Source: JAAUTT01 sp038213375
GTDB lineage: Bacteria; Bacteroidota; Bacteroidia; Bacteroidales; JAAUTT01
Direction: 5' to 3'
Length of the DNA: 64,000 bases
NCBI GenBank assembly: GCA_038213375.1
Contig: JBBQTB010000007.1
Span: forward strand, 1 to 64,000
The position numbers and the translations under genes are program-made. Under the pieces are notes generated by a model. The model saw nothing but the letters and a program-made list of their open reading frames with translations. It did no database searches and was not told the origin of the DNA. How positions within the stretch are numbered: the first letter of the stretch is position 1; the number at the start of each line of letters is the position of its first letter. This document shows positions 35,138-44,152 of the stretch, one piece after another.

Positions 35138-35764
35138 ATGACTATAGTATTTATCATTATAACAGGTATAATTTCGGTTTTAGCATTTAATAACGAACAG
35201 TTGTTTACTAAAATGCAGTTTAATCCTTATCAGGTTTATCACCGAAAGGAATTCTACCGGCTTATCTCTCATGGATTTGTACATGCTGATTGGATGCATT
35301 TAATCATCAACATGATTGTATTTTATTCTTTTGGAACAGCTGTTGAAAACTATTTTGGACAGATGGAAGCGGAAGGATATATGCGGTTTTCCAAAGTCTG
35401 GTTTACTTTTTTGTATCTGGCAGGTATAGTTATATCAAGCCTTTTAACTCTCAAAAAACAAAAAGACAACCCTTACTACAATGCTGTGGGAGCCTCAGGT
35501 GCAGTGTCGGCAGTTACTTTTTGTGCCATATTCTTTGCGCCGTATAGTCAGCTTTTGTTGTATGCAATTATTCCGATTCCCGGTATCGTTTTTGGAATCC
35601 TTTATCTGGTTTTTTCGCAGTACATGAGTCGGCGTGGTTCTGATAATATTAATCACGATGCCCATTTTGTAGGTGCAGTTTTCGGCTTTTTATTTCCCCT
35701 GATGATCAAATTTCAGTTTATACATATATTTTTAGATCAAGTGTTAAAACCCTTTATTAAATAA
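35138..35764 (+). CDS. Rhomboid-family intramembrane serine protease
   Basis: This 208-residue protein has about six membrane segments. The catalytic serine is Ser120 in AVGASGAVSA, the catalytic His is His176 in NHDAHFVGAVFG, and the oxyanion/loop motif HADWMHLIINM lies in segment two, so it should be active. It cleaves membrane proteins within or near the bilayer; in Bacteroidota substrates are largely unknown. The TAATG junction overlaps the following GmhB-like gene by one base, so the two are translationally coupled. Confidence 0.9.
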   Translation: MTIVFIIITGIISVLAFNNEQLFTKMQFNPYQVYHRKEFYRLISHGFVHADWMHLIINMIVFYSFGTAVENYFGQMEAEGYMRFSKVWFTFLYLAGIVISSLLTLKKQKDNPYYNAVGASGAVSAVTFCAIFFAPYSQLLLYAIIPIPGIVFGILYLVFSQYMSRRGSDNINHDAHFVGAVFGFLFPLMIKFQFIHIFLDQVLKPFIK

Positions 35765-36249
35765 TGAGAAAGGTTATTTTTTTGGATCGTGATGGGGTTG
35801 TAAATGAGGAACGTGGTGATTATACCTGGAGAATTGAAGATTTCAGGTTAACCATCGGGTTAAAAATGTTTATTCGTTTAGTTCAGGAGAAGGGTTTTGA
35901 GGTAATCATTATATCCAATCAGGGAGGTGTATTAAAGGGGATTTATACGACGGAAGAAGTTGAAAAAGTACATCAGTTTTTGCATGATGAATTAGCCAAA
36001 GAGAACCTTTTTTTAACAGATATTTATTATTGTCCTCATCATCCAAACTCAGGGAAATGTCTTTGCCGAAAACCCGGATCCATAATGTTAGAGAAGGCAA
36101 TTGCTCGTTATGCAGTGGATGTAACAGAATCATATTTTATAGGTGATAGTAACCGTGATGTGGAAGCTGGTGAAAGAGTTGGGCTAACGTGTATAAAAGT
36201 TACAGCAAACGATAATTTATGTGATTATCTGAAATTGATAAAAGATTAG
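35764..36249 (+). CDS. HAD-IIIA phosphatase, GmhB type (D-glycero-manno-heptose 1,7-bisphosphate 7-phosphatase)
   Basis: This 161-residue protein has HAD motif I FLDRDGVVN (Asp8 and Asp10), motif II IISNQGG, Lys in RKPGS and motif III YFIGDSNRDVEAG. A structural zinc loop (Cys90, His92, Cys99, Cys101 in CPHHPNSGKCLC) is the mark of GmhB and the related histidinol-phosphatases. It probably makes heptose phosphate for lipopolysaccharide or S-layer glycans. No other heptose gene is nearby, so the substrate is inferred from the family only. Coupled to the rhomboid gene and overlapping YqgE by four bases at its 3' end. Confidence 0.83.
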   Translation: MRKVIFLDRDGVVNEERGDYTWRIEDFRLTIGLKMFIRLVQEKGFEVIIISNQGGVLKGIYTTEEVEKVHQFLHDELAKENLFLTDIYYCPHHPNSGKCLCRKPGSIMLEKAIARYAVDVTESYFIGDSNRDVEAGERVGLTCIKVTANDNLCDYLKLIKD

Positions 36250-36833
36250 TTCTGGCCTGGATTTTCAGGAAAATTTGACCAGATTTTATATTTTTCTCCC
36301 AGCTGGCTCAAAGTATCTTTCCATACATCATTTGTGGGATTCATTATTTGAGCAGACGGAATTTCGGTGATAAACCAGGAGTTTTGTTCAAGTTCTTTTT
36401 CCAATTGACCGGCATGCCAACCTGAATACCCTAAAAAAAACCGAACCTGATCAAAGGGAATCTCGCCGTTTCGAATTCCGTTTTTCAGAAAATCAAAATC
36501 ACCTCCCCAAAAAATGTTTTCAAGTACATGAACCGAATTGGGAATGAAATTGCCAAGTGTGTGTAAATAATGTATTGTATTTGTGCTTACAGGGCCACCA
36601 ATTGACACAGTGGAGGTACAAACAGGAAAGTCGTTCATAACATCATTTACTTTCACATCCAAAGATTTGTTAAGAACAAAACCAACACAACCTTCCTTAG
36701 TATATTCGGTAATTAAAACTAATGAACGTTTAAAATAGGTATCCTGAAGAAAAGGTTCCGATACCAGAACGCGTCCTTTCTGAGGTGCAACCTTGTTGTA
36801 CTCAATTTTGAATATGTTAAAGTCTAGTTCCAT
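36246..36833 (-). CDS. YqgE/AlgH family protein
   Basis: This 195-residue protein matches UPF0301 (YqgE/AlgH). The start KGRVLVSEPFLQDTYFKRS is followed by LITEYTKEGCVGFVLNK, VSIGGPVS, HVLENIFWGGDFD and the strongly conserved FFLGYSGWHAGQLEKEL. The end is normal for the family. The role is not established; AlgH was named in alginate regulation and the fold is a compact alpha/beta domain. Convergent with the GmhB-like gene, with four bases of overlap. Confidence 0.9.
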   Translation of the reverse strand: MELDFNIFKIEYNKVAPQKGRVLVSEPFLQDTYFKRSLVLITEYTKEGCVGFVLNKSLDVKVNDVMNDFPVCTSTVSIGGPVSTNTIHYLHTLGNFIPNSVHVLENIFWGGDFDFLKNGIRNGEIPFDQVRFFLGYSGWHAGQLEKELEQNSWFITEIPSAQIMNPTNDVWKDTLSQLGEKYKIWSNFPENPGQN

Positions 36834-37078
36834 AGATATAACCAGAAATTTACAACAATTTACGAAAAATCTACCAAAAATTGTACCTAAATATTAGAAA
36901 AATCTACCTAATTCCACTAATGTATATAATAAGTAGATTAGCTTACTACCGATCCTCAAAAAATAAAGCAAATTATACGATGAATACGAATGAGATAATA
37001 TCGAAACAGTATATTCATATTTTTTAGGATTGATTGCACCGCCACCAAATTTAATGCAGATAGTGGCTTCGCATACAA

Positions 37079-37222
37079 CTAAAAAATATTTTGGCTATAT
37101 TGCATATTACCAGCCGTTTTTTGCCAATGTGTTTTTAATATTTGTTCTAATGATAACCCACTTTCGTTAAAAAGCCTTGATTTATATTCAACTTTTAATT
37201 TATCTAAAAGCCTTGTAATAAA
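37079..37222 (-). pseudogene. Possible 47-codon remnant of an unidentified gene
   Basis: The minus-strand frame reads FITRLLDKLKVEYKSRLF, then NESGLSLEQILKTHWQKT, to a TAG at 37081-37079. It is helix-rich and protein-like, but it starts right after a stop that abuts the REP-like hairpin at 37224 and has no usable start codon. I do not recognise the family; it may be the tail of a gene destroyed by insertion. Confidence 0.3.
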
Positions 37223-37223
37223 C

Positions 37224-37287
37224 TACCTCGCAGCAAAGCTGTCGAGGTATTACTTGAACAGCTTTTCTTATCGAAGCAGAGCTTCGA
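37224..37287. repeat. REP-like pair of palindromes
   Basis: TACCTCGCAGC and GCTGTCGAGGTA form one stem at 37224-37249. TCGAAGC and GCTTCGA with an AGA loop form a second stem at 37271-37287. GC-rich twin hairpins in an AT-rich gap are typical of dispersed REP elements in Bacteroidota. No second copy of this type was found in the window. Confidence 0.55.
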
Positions 37288-37581
37288 GGAATTAACCTAT
37301 AGGGATTAAACCCCGTTGCCTAGAAATAGGAAGTTTTACCTGTCAAGTATAACCATCACAACATTTCTGCAAATGGTGGCTAAAAATGCCATTTGGTATT
37401 TCGAAAAAAGTCAGTTTCAAGTTTGTAATAATTTTCATTGGATGAACTACCATATATTTGTAATACCAGACGAATATATAACGTGTTAGTGATAGTTTTC
37501 ATTATATATACTTATATTTCAAATAGTTATATCTATTTTTGTTCTGCCTTTATTTTGCAATTGCATTGTTGCACGCCGTTT

Positions 37582-38160
37582 TTATTTTTTCACTGCCATT
37601 ATAATTCCTGTCGCCCAAATTTGCTTAGTTAAAAGCAAGTCTTCCCTTGTCTCCAAATATGCCACTAATTTTTTTGCCTTTTCCTGATGTCCCTCTGGCC
37701 AATTAGGTTGTGATATCATATCATCAATTACATAAAGTCCTCCCTTGTTTAACATAGATAACACTTCATCTAAAAGTAAATATTTTCCATGCCAAGTGTC
37801 AGCAAAAATATAATCAAATTTTTGGCTTTTATTTTCTTCTACCCATTTACCTCCATCCGTAAGTATTAAACTCAAACGATTGTCAATCCCTAATTTATTT
37901 TTAGCTATTTCCAAAAACAAAGGTTCATTGTCTATTGAAATCAAAGAAGATTCATTATCCATTCCATCAAGTATCCAAGATGTGGAAAGTCCTGTGCCTG
38001 TGCCAAGTTCAAGAAACTTACCCGATGATTTTGAAGCTGCAAGTGTTCTAAGTAAAGAACAAGTTAGAATATCGGAAGCCATTGTAAACCCAGATGATTT
38101 TGTCGATTCAACAATGTCAGTATATGTCTTTGGTAATTTTTGATTTATTTCTTCTGTCAT
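37582..38160 (-). CDS. Class I SAM-dependent methyltransferase (O-methyltransferase-like)
   Basis: This 192-residue cytoplasmic protein has SAM motif I FLELGTGTGLSTSW and acidic motif II LISIDNEP. FDYIFADTWHGKYLLLDEVL and GGLYVIDDM are characteristic of the catechol/caffeoyl-CoA O-methyltransferase branch, including the acidic metal-site region. It should methylate a small molecule; the substrate is unknown. It stands alone between two repeat-bearing gaps. Confidence 0.85.
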   Translation of the reverse strand: MTEEINQKLPKTYTDIVESTKSSGFTMASDILTCSLLRTLAASKSSGKFLELGTGTGLSTSWILDGMDNESSLISIDNEPLFLEIAKNKLGIDNRLSLILTDGGKWVEENKSQKFDYIFADTWHGKYLLLDEVLSMLNKGGLYVIDDMISQPNWPEGHQEKAKKLVAYLETREDLLLTKQIWATGIIMAVKK

Positions 38161-38561
38161 TAGAGGTAGTCTATATGTTTAAATTTATGATTAATATTTT
38201 TGTAAATATTTATATTTAAGCGTATTCCAATTTACCATTTTCACTATCCCCGTTAGCTGTGGAAATATATCCTTTTTCCGAAATAGGGAGGGTTTGCTGC
38301 CAAAAATGGCCAATCGAATAGACAAGCGGAATTTCACCCCAAATCTATCACAGAACCTTATTTGTTAGTCTCTCAACATGCGACTCAACTAATATACTTC
38401 ACATCAATAGCTCATCCTCTTTCAAGTTGACAAAATGTGAAATTATATTTTCTAATCCCTTCGCTCCTCTCCTATTATAGAAGTTTCATCACTTATAACT
38501 GCATTTCAATTCTAAAGCTTTTGACAGATTGTACCAACTTCTCGACACCTCAGAGGTGTTC
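38161..38561. other. Intergenic region without recognised feature
   Basis: This stretch lies between the methyltransferase start and the first copy of the 105-bp palindromic repeat. Apart from a small hairpin at about 38545-38559 (ACACCTCAGAGGTGT) nothing was recognised. A plus-strand open frame of 86 codons at 38437-38697 runs through the repeat and is not considered a gene. Confidence 0.45.
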
Positions 38562-38666
38562 ACCCCTTGTTCGGTTTAGGCTCTGCCTGGTTTGTTTCTA
38601 TGTTTTCAGGCTTGAGCCTGATAACATAGATTCGACTGAGGTACAACCTCAGCTGAACAAAAGGGG
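38562..38666. repeat. Triple-hairpin repeat element, copy 1 of 3
   Basis: The element of about 105 bp has outer ends ACCCCTTGTTCGG and CTGAACAAAAGGGG and three internal dyads: TTTAGGCTCTGCCTGG, ATGTTTTCAGGCTTGAGCC followed by TGATAACAT, and CTGAGGTACAACCTCAG. The same arrangement occurs at 41942-42045 and 44153-44258. It lies downstream of the LRR gene and its terminator. Confidence 0.75.
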
Positions 38667-38694
38667 GCAAGTTATTTTGTTGCAAATCATCAAG

Positions 38695-38730
38695 TAAAAA
38701 GCTTTCATGGGTAACCATAAAAGCTTTTTA
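38695..38730 (-). terminator. Terminator of the LRR protein gene
   Basis: TAAAAAGCTTTCATGG and CCATAAAAGCTTTTTA form a long stem around a GTAA loop, with one internal mismatch. It lies about 60 bases beyond the stop codon of the minus-strand LRR gene and has T-runs on both sides. Confidence 0.75.
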
Positions 38731-38788
38731 ATATATGATAATGAAATTGCTGTTTATGCTTAAGAGTACAACACACAATATTGCAACA

Positions 38789-41773
38789 TCAGATCTTTAC
38801 TAATTTTAGTACATCCACCATGCCATTAACACTTGTTACACGAACAAGGTAATTGCCGGCTTTAAGGTGGCTGACATTTATTTCTGCTTTGTCTGTACCA
38901 TGGGTATTAACCTGCATCACTGTATTACCTAAAAGATTTAAGATGGTAATTTGTTGCATATTGTTGCCCTCAATTTTTATGACATCCATAGCAGGGTTGG
39001 GGAAAATATGCAAAGATATACCGGTTGTTACAATTTCCACCCCGGTATTAAAGTCCCATTTGGCATACAGGGTAGTATTGGTAGTTACCACATCGGTGGC
39101 GAAGTTCCATGCAGTGGTACATTCAGCCTCTTTGTACCATGCTGCAAAGGTATAACCAGATTTAGTAGGAGCTGTGGGAGCCGTTATAAGCGTGTTATAA
39201 TTTGCAGGTATATTCGAAACGGAACTTCCCCCTTGAGCATCAAAACTAACCGTATAGCTGTTTATAGTCCATTTGGCATACAGGGTGGTATTGGTAGTTA
39301 CCACATCAGTGGCGAAGTTCCATGCATTGGTACATGCAGCCTCTTTGTACCAGACTGCAAAGGTATAGCCAGTTTTGGCAGGAGCTGCAGGCGTTGTTAC
39401 AAGCGTGTAATAATTTGCAGGTACATTCGAAACGGAGCTTCCTCCTTGAACATCAAAACTAACCGTATAGCTGTTTGTGTTCCATTTGGCATACAGGGTA
39501 GTATTGGTAGTTACCATATCGGTGGCGAAGTTCCATGCGGTGGTATAGGCAGGCTCTTTAAACCAACCTGTAAGGGTATAGCCAGTTTTGGTGGGTGCTG
39601 TGGGTGCTGTTACAAGCGTGTTATAATTTGCAGGTATATCCAAAACGGAGTTTCCACCTTGGGTATCAAAACTAACCGTATAGCTGTTTATGTTCCATTT
39701 GGCATACAGGGTGGTATTGGTAGTTACCACATCGGCGGCGAAGTTCCATGCATTGGTAAATGCAGACTCTTTATACCAACCTGTAAGGGTATAGCCAGTT
39801 TTGGTGGGTGCTGTGGGTGCTGTTACAAGCGTGTTATAATTTGCAGGTATATCCAAAACGGGGCTTCCGCCTTGAGCATCAAAACTAACGGTATAGCTGT
39901 TTATAGTCCATTTGGCATACAGGGTGGTATTGGTGGTTACTACATCGGTGGCGAAGTTCCATGCATTGGTACATGCAGCCTCTTTATACCAACCTGTAAA
40001 GGTATAGCCAGTTTTGGTGGGTGCTACTGGTGACGGTATCTTAACACCACTTATTACAATAGTATCGGCTATACCGCTACCGCCTTGCGAATTGAAACTA
40101 ACAAAAATAGCCTCGGTTATATTGATAAAATCCTTCCAATACATAGCTGCCTGATAAGCAGTTTTTGAACCCATCGGCACTACCAGTTCGCAGGTAGTTT
40201 TGTTAACACCATTAAATGTATTTGAACCAATGCTAAGTGGTATTATTTTACCTACCTTAATTTTTGATAAACCGCTACAACCATAAAAAGCCCAATCACC
40301 AATGGAAGTAACCGAAGCGGGAATAGTTAATCTGCCTGTGAAACCCCTGCAACCAAAAAAAGCATCATCACCAATGGAAGCAACCGAGGCGGGAATGGTT
40401 AAACTGCCTGTGAAACCCCTGCAACCAGAAAAAGCACTATACCCAATGGAAGTAACCGAAGGGGGAATGGTTAAACCGCCTGTGAAACCCCAGCAACCAG
40501 AAAAAGCATAATCGCCAATGGAAGTAACCGAAGCGGGAATAGTTAAACTGCCTGTGAAACCACTGCAACCATCAAAAGCATAACCCCCAATGGAAGTAAC
40601 CGAAGCGGGAATGGTTAAACTGCCTGTGAAACCGCTGCAACCATCAAAAGCACTATACCCAATGGAAGTAACCGAAGCGGGAATGGTTAAACTGCCTGTG
40701 AAACCCCTACAATAAGAAAAAGCCAAACCACCAATGGAAGTAACCGAAGCGGGAATGGTTAAACTGCCTGTGAAACCGCTGCAACCATTAAAAGCATGAG
40801 TACCAATGGAAGTAACCGAAGCGGGAATGGTTAAACTGCCTGTGAAACCGCTGCAAACATAAAAAGCACCACTCCCAATGGAAGTAACCGAAGGGGGAAT
40901 GGTTAAACTGCCTGTGAAACCGCTGCAACCATTAAAAGCCCCACCCCCAATGGAAGTAACCGAAGGAGGAATGGTTAAACTGCCTGTGAAACCGCTGCAA
41001 CCATCAAAAGCACTAATCCCAATGGAAGTAACCGAAGCGGGAATGGTTAAACTGCCTGTGAAACCGCTGCAACCATTAAAAGCATCAACCCCAATGGAAG
41101 TAACCGAAGCGGGAATGGTTAAACTGCCTGTGAAACCGCTGCAACCATAAAAAGCACCACTCCCAATGGAAGTAACCGAAGGGGGAATGGTTAAACTGCC
41201 TGTGAAACCGATGCAACCATAAAAAGCCCAATCACCAATGGAAGTAACCGAAGCTGGAATGGTTAAACTGCCTGTGAAACCCCTGCAACCCTTAAAAGCC
41301 CATTCACCAATGGAAGTAACCGAAGGGGGAATGGTTAAACTGCCTGTGAAACCGCTGCAACCATATAAAGCATCACGCCCAATGGACGTTATGCTACCCG
41401 GGAGGGATATGCCTGTTAAACTGGTTTTACCTTGAGACGTAATTGGATTATAAAACGAAAACTCAGGCATTTCATTAGCCGGATAAGTGGTTGAAAGTGA
41501 GAAAGTACCTTCCAAACCCGTATATGCAGCAATTTGTACTGTTGCCAAATTTAGTACTGCCAGAACCGGCATGCTGTCGCGCATAAATTTAACATCGCGG
41601 GCATCGATATTGCCGGTAACTGTTAGATTGGTTATGGTGCTTTTATTGCCGCCAGCAGTGGCCAAAGCTGTTCTAAAACTACCTGCTGTAGTTACATTTA
41701 CGGTTATGGATACCTGGGCAATAGCCAACATTGTAAATAGTGCAAAGGATAAGGATACCAGAAGTTTTTTCAT
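38789..41773 (-). CDS. BspA-like leucine-rich-repeat surface protein with InlB B-repeats and T9SS type A sorting domain
   Basis: This 994-residue protein has a signal peptide (about 1-19) and a ~95-residue N-terminal region. Then come 16 LRR_5 units of 24 residues, of the form SLTIPASVTSIGDYAFSGC plus xGFTG (about 115-500). Five InlB B-repeat (Flg_new) units of 71 residues follow (about 555-910, GYTFTGWYKEAACTNAWNF, TTLYAKW). The protein ends in a type A C-terminal sorting domain (IFPNPAMDVIKIEGN, AGNYLVRVT, VLKLVKI). It should be exported by the T9SS and attached to the cell surface, where such proteins bind host, matrix or glycan ligands. The repeats are nearly identical at DNA level, so copy number may vary. 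Confidence 0.9.
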   Translation of the reverse strand: MKKLLVSLSFALFTMLAIAQVSITVNVTTAGSFRTALATAGGNKSTITNLTVTGNIDARDVKFMRDSMPVLAVLNLATVQIAAYTGLEGTFSLSTTYPANEMPEFSFYNPITSQGKTSLTGISLPGSITSIGRDALYGCSGFTGSLTIPPSVTSIGEWAFKGCRGFTGSLTIPASVTSIGDWAFYGCIGFTGSLTIPPSVTSIGSGAFYGCSGFTGSLTIPASVTSIGVDAFNGCSGFTGSLTIPASVTSIGISAFDGCSGFTGSLTIPPSVTSIGGGAFNGCSGFTGSLTIPPSVTSIGSGAFYVCSGFTGSLTIPASVTSIGTHAFNGCSGFTGSLTIPASVTSIGGLAFSYCRGFTGSLTIPASVTSIGYSAFDGCSGFTGSLTIPASVTSIGGYAFDGCSGFTGSLTIPASVTSIGDYAFSGCWGFTGGLTIPPSVTSIGYSAFSGCRGFTGSLTIPASVASIGDDAFFGCRGFTGRLTIPASVTSIGDWAFYGCSGLSKIKVGKIIPLSIGSNTFNGVNKTTCELVVPMGSKTAYQAAMYWKDFINITEAIFVSFNSQGGSGIADTIVISGVKIPSPVAPTKTGYTFTGWYKEAACTNAWNFATDVVTTNTTLYAKWTINSYTVSFDAQGGSPVLDIPANYNTLVTAPTAPTKTGYTLTGWYKESAFTNAWNFAADVVTTNTTLYAKWNINSYTVSFDTQGGNSVLDIPANYNTLVTAPTAPTKTGYTLTGWFKEPAYTTAWNFATDMVTTNTTLYAKWNTNSYTVSFDVQGGSSVSNVPANYYTLVTTPAAPAKTGYTFAVWYKEAACTNAWNFATDVVTTNTTLYAKWTINSYTVSFDAQGGSSVSNIPANYNTLITAPTAPTKSGYTFAAWYKEAECTTAWNFATDVVTTNTTLYAKWDFNTGVEIVTTGISLHIFPNPAMDVIKIEGNNMQQITILNLLGNTVMQVNTHGTDKAEINVSHLKAGNYLVRVTSVNGMVDVLKLVKI
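39052..40110 (-). repeat. Five tandem 213-bp InlB B-repeat units
   Basis: The segment ATTTGGCATACAGGG recurs every 213 bases (for example at 39271 and 39484), matching 71-residue protein units. Units are highly similar, including at silent positions, which points to recent duplication or gene conversion. Confidence 0.8.
40276..41421 (-). repeat. Sixteen tandem 72-bp leucine-rich-repeat units
   Basis: The motif CCAATGGAAGTAACCGAAG, followed by GGGAATGGTTAAACTGCCTG, recurs every 72 bases, matching a 24-residue unit. Variation is confined mainly to the two residues before AF and the residues around GC; the rest is nearly invariant even at third codon positions. The two end units are the most divergent. 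Confidence 0.85.
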
Positions 41774-41941
41774 TTAAGTTATTTTATTGTGCTTCATAAG
41801 TTTGGGATGCTATATCTTGAGTGATGGAATCCCTATGTTTTGGATTTTTAAAAATGCTTTGTAAAGTATACGTTTTTTTTCAAAAGGGTTACTTATTGCC
41901 AGATATTTAGATTGTGTCTAAATAAAAAGGAAGCTAAAGAC

Positions 41942-42045
41942 CACCCTTGTTTGGCTTAGGCTCTGCCTAAGCCGTTTCAATATTTTCAGGCTTGAGCCAG
42001 ATTTGATAGATTCGACTGAGGTACAACCTCAGCCGAACAAAAGGG
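41942..42045. repeat. Triple-hairpin repeat element, copy 2 of 3
   Basis: It has the same plan as copy 1. GGCTTAGGCTCTGCCTAAGCC is a near-perfect first stem, AGGCTTGAGCC is the centre, CTGAGGTACAACCTCAG is the third stem, and the ends are ACCCTTGTT and AACAAAAGGG. It fills the gap between the LRR gene start and the GH5 gene end; the rest of that 342-base gap shows no gene. Confidence 0.75.
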
Positions 42046-42115
42046 AACGTCAACCGAAACTCAATCATTTTTTTTAATAATGGAGAGCGCTTATAAAAAA
42101 CTCACTAACAAGCGT

Positions 42116-44086
42116 TTATTCCTTGCAAATCGTTAATGTTTTTCTAACGTTGTTTGTAGCAATTTCACAAAAATATATGCCCGGTGAAACCATTTTACCG
42201 CTGCCATCTAGTCCGTTCCAATAAATGGAATGAAACCCCATGGCTTGAACAACGTTTACCAACTTATTAATTTTCTGCCCGGTAACATTATATACATTGA
42301 TCTGAACGCGACCCGGAACGGATAATTCATAGCTTATCGTTGCACCCAGATTCATCGGATTTGGAAAGATCCGGAATAAGGTAAGTTCATCAGAATTTTG
42401 CGGATTGCGAATGCCTAAAACGGCGTTTTCGCGAACCAGAGCAGTATCAACATTGGATATAAAAATATTATCAAACCACAATTCTTTTCCTATCAGACTT
42501 TGAAGTTCGGCCACAATTTCAAACCGGTCGATGGTTGTCCAGTCAAATTTTCCTTCGGGATTGTACCACGTATTATTGTCCCACGCCCCTTGCTCGGTAA
42601 AGCTTTTAAGTGGTATCCGAACATGATGCCAACGCTTATCCATGGAAGCGACAGCATCGTCGATTGTAAAACGCATACGCCAGGGATGGTCGCCATCCAC
42701 AGTCGTTTTTGTATCGATAAAACGAATATCGAATTTTGTCCCTGCTGCATTGCCCCTCACAAAGAAATCGATCGCATAATTATTTGCAACCAACTTTGAT
42801 AAATCCTTGTCTGGCTTAAAATCAAACCCAATATTACTATATTGATCGGCCTCACTCCAATGGATGCAATATTTGTTGTTGTTAGGCCAGTTTGAAGAGT
42901 AAAAATCGATGTTACCCTTTGCACCACTTGACTCATCTATATTTTTCTCAACATAATCTGTATAAAGTCCGAAACCTACACTGTCCGGCTTGATGGAAAA
43001 TATTTTTTGCGGTAGTATATTGAATCCCAATGATTGTAAAAGCGAAATATTTAAATCATAATCAAAAATTTCGTTTGATGCTTTTTTAAATAAGCCAAAT
43101 CCTCCGGTATAGTCCCAAATGGTCCAGGGAATTCCTTTTTCGTCAAAATATTTGTGCACAGCATCATACCAATAGCATCTGTCGGTATTATTACTGTTTG
43201 GAATATAAACTCCAAATTCACCGCAAAAAATCTTTACATTTCTGTCGTTTTTAAAGGTAACAGCAACATTGATAAGACTTTTAATTTTATTTACAGTGCC
43301 ATCATTTTGGTAATTATTAATGGAATTTTCAATCCATGATCCTTTAAGTGCAGATGGGCAAGCAGGCATTATATTCAAATCATACGGAAACGGTACTTGT
43401 GCCAAAGGAGCCATTGAAGGATCGACCCAGGTGGCACCCTGATGCGTGAATATAAAAGGATCGTAGAAATGGAATGTATAAATCAGGTTATTATCAGTGT
43501 ATATTGGTAAGTTATTAAGTTCGTTGTAGCTATTGTATCCGGAAGCGCCTATGATAATAGTATGTTTTGTATCGAAAATTCTGATGGCATCAATCACTCT
43601 CTGTTGAATAGCCCCCCATGTTTGGGTGCTAATGCCATGCGGTTCATTTAAAACCTCATAATAGATGTAGTTGGAACGATCCTTGTAATGGTCGGCCATT
43701 TGCCCCCAAACTTTTACAAGTACAATTTCAATATCTGGTTGGGTATTAACTGCCGGATCAAATGAATGATTATCAATCAGTAGATGCATTTGCAATTGTT
43801 CTGCCCAATTTACAGCCGAATCGAGAAATGAATAAAAGATCGGGTCGATTTTATATTCGGGGCTTCCCAACGTCATGGCATTTAGGTTTATTGGAAGACG
43901 AATTACATCACATCCCAGGCTCTTAATATTTAGAAAATCCTGTCTGGAAAACTTAGTAAACTGAATTTTTCTGGCACTACTCACTTGAAACCAATTGGTT
44001 AGATTTACCCCACGAGTGAAAGGCGTCTGACACTGAATATCAGCCATTACAAACATCAGTGCCCAAAACAGAAAAAAGTTCTTCAT
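42116..44086 (-). CDS. Secreted GH5 glycoside hydrolase with T9SS type A sorting domain
   Basis: This 656-residue protein has a signal peptide (about 1-19) and a GH5-type TIM barrel (about 22-350). The acid/base is Glu148 in YYEVLNEPHG and the nucleophile Glu290 in FCGEFGVY; other family residues include NHSF (about 106) and TFHFYDPF. A jelly-roll domain (about 380-545, ending LWFDNIFIS) resembles CBM11 or other galactose-binding-like modules. The last ~75 residues are a type A sorting domain (RIFPNPMNLGATISYEL, SPGIYFCEI). It should act on a beta-glucan or beta-mannan at the cell surface; the exact polysaccharide is not predictable. Confidence 0.9.
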   Translation of the reverse strand: MKNFFLFWALMFVMADIQCQTPFTRGVNLTNWFQVSSARKIQFTKFSRQDFLNIKSLGCDVIRLPINLNAMTLGSPEYKIDPIFYSFLDSAVNWAEQLQMHLLIDNHSFDPAVNTQPDIEIVLVKVWGQMADHYKDRSNYIYYEVLNEPHGISTQTWGAIQQRVIDAIRIFDTKHTIIIGASGYNSYNELNNLPIYTDNNLIYTFHFYDPFIFTHQGATWVDPSMAPLAQVPFPYDLNIMPACPSALKGSWIENSINNYQNDGTVNKIKSLINVAVTFKNDRNVKIFCGEFGVYIPNSNNTDRCYWYDAVHKYFDEKGIPWTIWDYTGGFGLFKKASNEIFDYDLNISLLQSLGFNILPQKIFSIKPDSVGFGLYTDYVEKNIDESSGAKGNIDFYSSNWPNNNKYCIHWSEADQYSNIGFDFKPDKDLSKLVANNYAIDFFVRGNAAGTKFDIRFIDTKTTVDGDHPWRMRFTIDDAVASMDKRWHHVRIPLKSFTEQGAWDNNTWYNPEGKFDWTTIDRFEIVAELQSLIGKELWFDNIFISNVDTALVRENAVLGIRNPQNSDELTLFRIFPNPMNLGATISYELSVPGRVQINVYNVTGQKINKLVNVVQAMGFHSIYWNGLDGSGKMVSPGIYFCEIATNNVRKTLTICKE

Positions 44087-44152
44087 AATAAATCAAAATT
44101 AAAGGATTTCAAAATTGAGACATTCCTAAAATTCGAAAATTCAATGATTTTC

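Larger units (their letters stand above)
36834..37581. other. Intergenic region with REP-like hairpins and a gene fragment
   Basis: These 748 bases hold no intact gene. They contain a 47-codon open fragment on the minus strand (37222-37079) and two strong hairpins at 37224-37287. The remainder is AT-rich and featureless. Confidence 0.5.

Noticed and set aside
38437..38697. 86-codon plus-strand frame
   Set aside because: It runs through the palindromic repeat element and has no recognisable domain.
38951..40033. 360-codon plus-strand open frame opposite the LRR/InlB gene
   Set aside because: It is antisense to five tandem repeats, so one stop-free unit gives a long open frame. The product is cysteine- and glycine-rich repetition without a signal or known domain, while the minus strand encodes a clear secreted protein.
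40276..41421. Regular 72-bp repetition suggestive of a CRISPR array
   Set aside because: There are no unique spacers; repeats are in frame inside a coding gene with a signal peptide and sorting domain, and no cas genes are nearby.
40302..41435. Several plus-strand frames reading MEVTEGGMVKLPVKPLQP repeats
   Set aside because: They are the antisense image of the 72-bp LRR units; each is interrupted at the variable positions.
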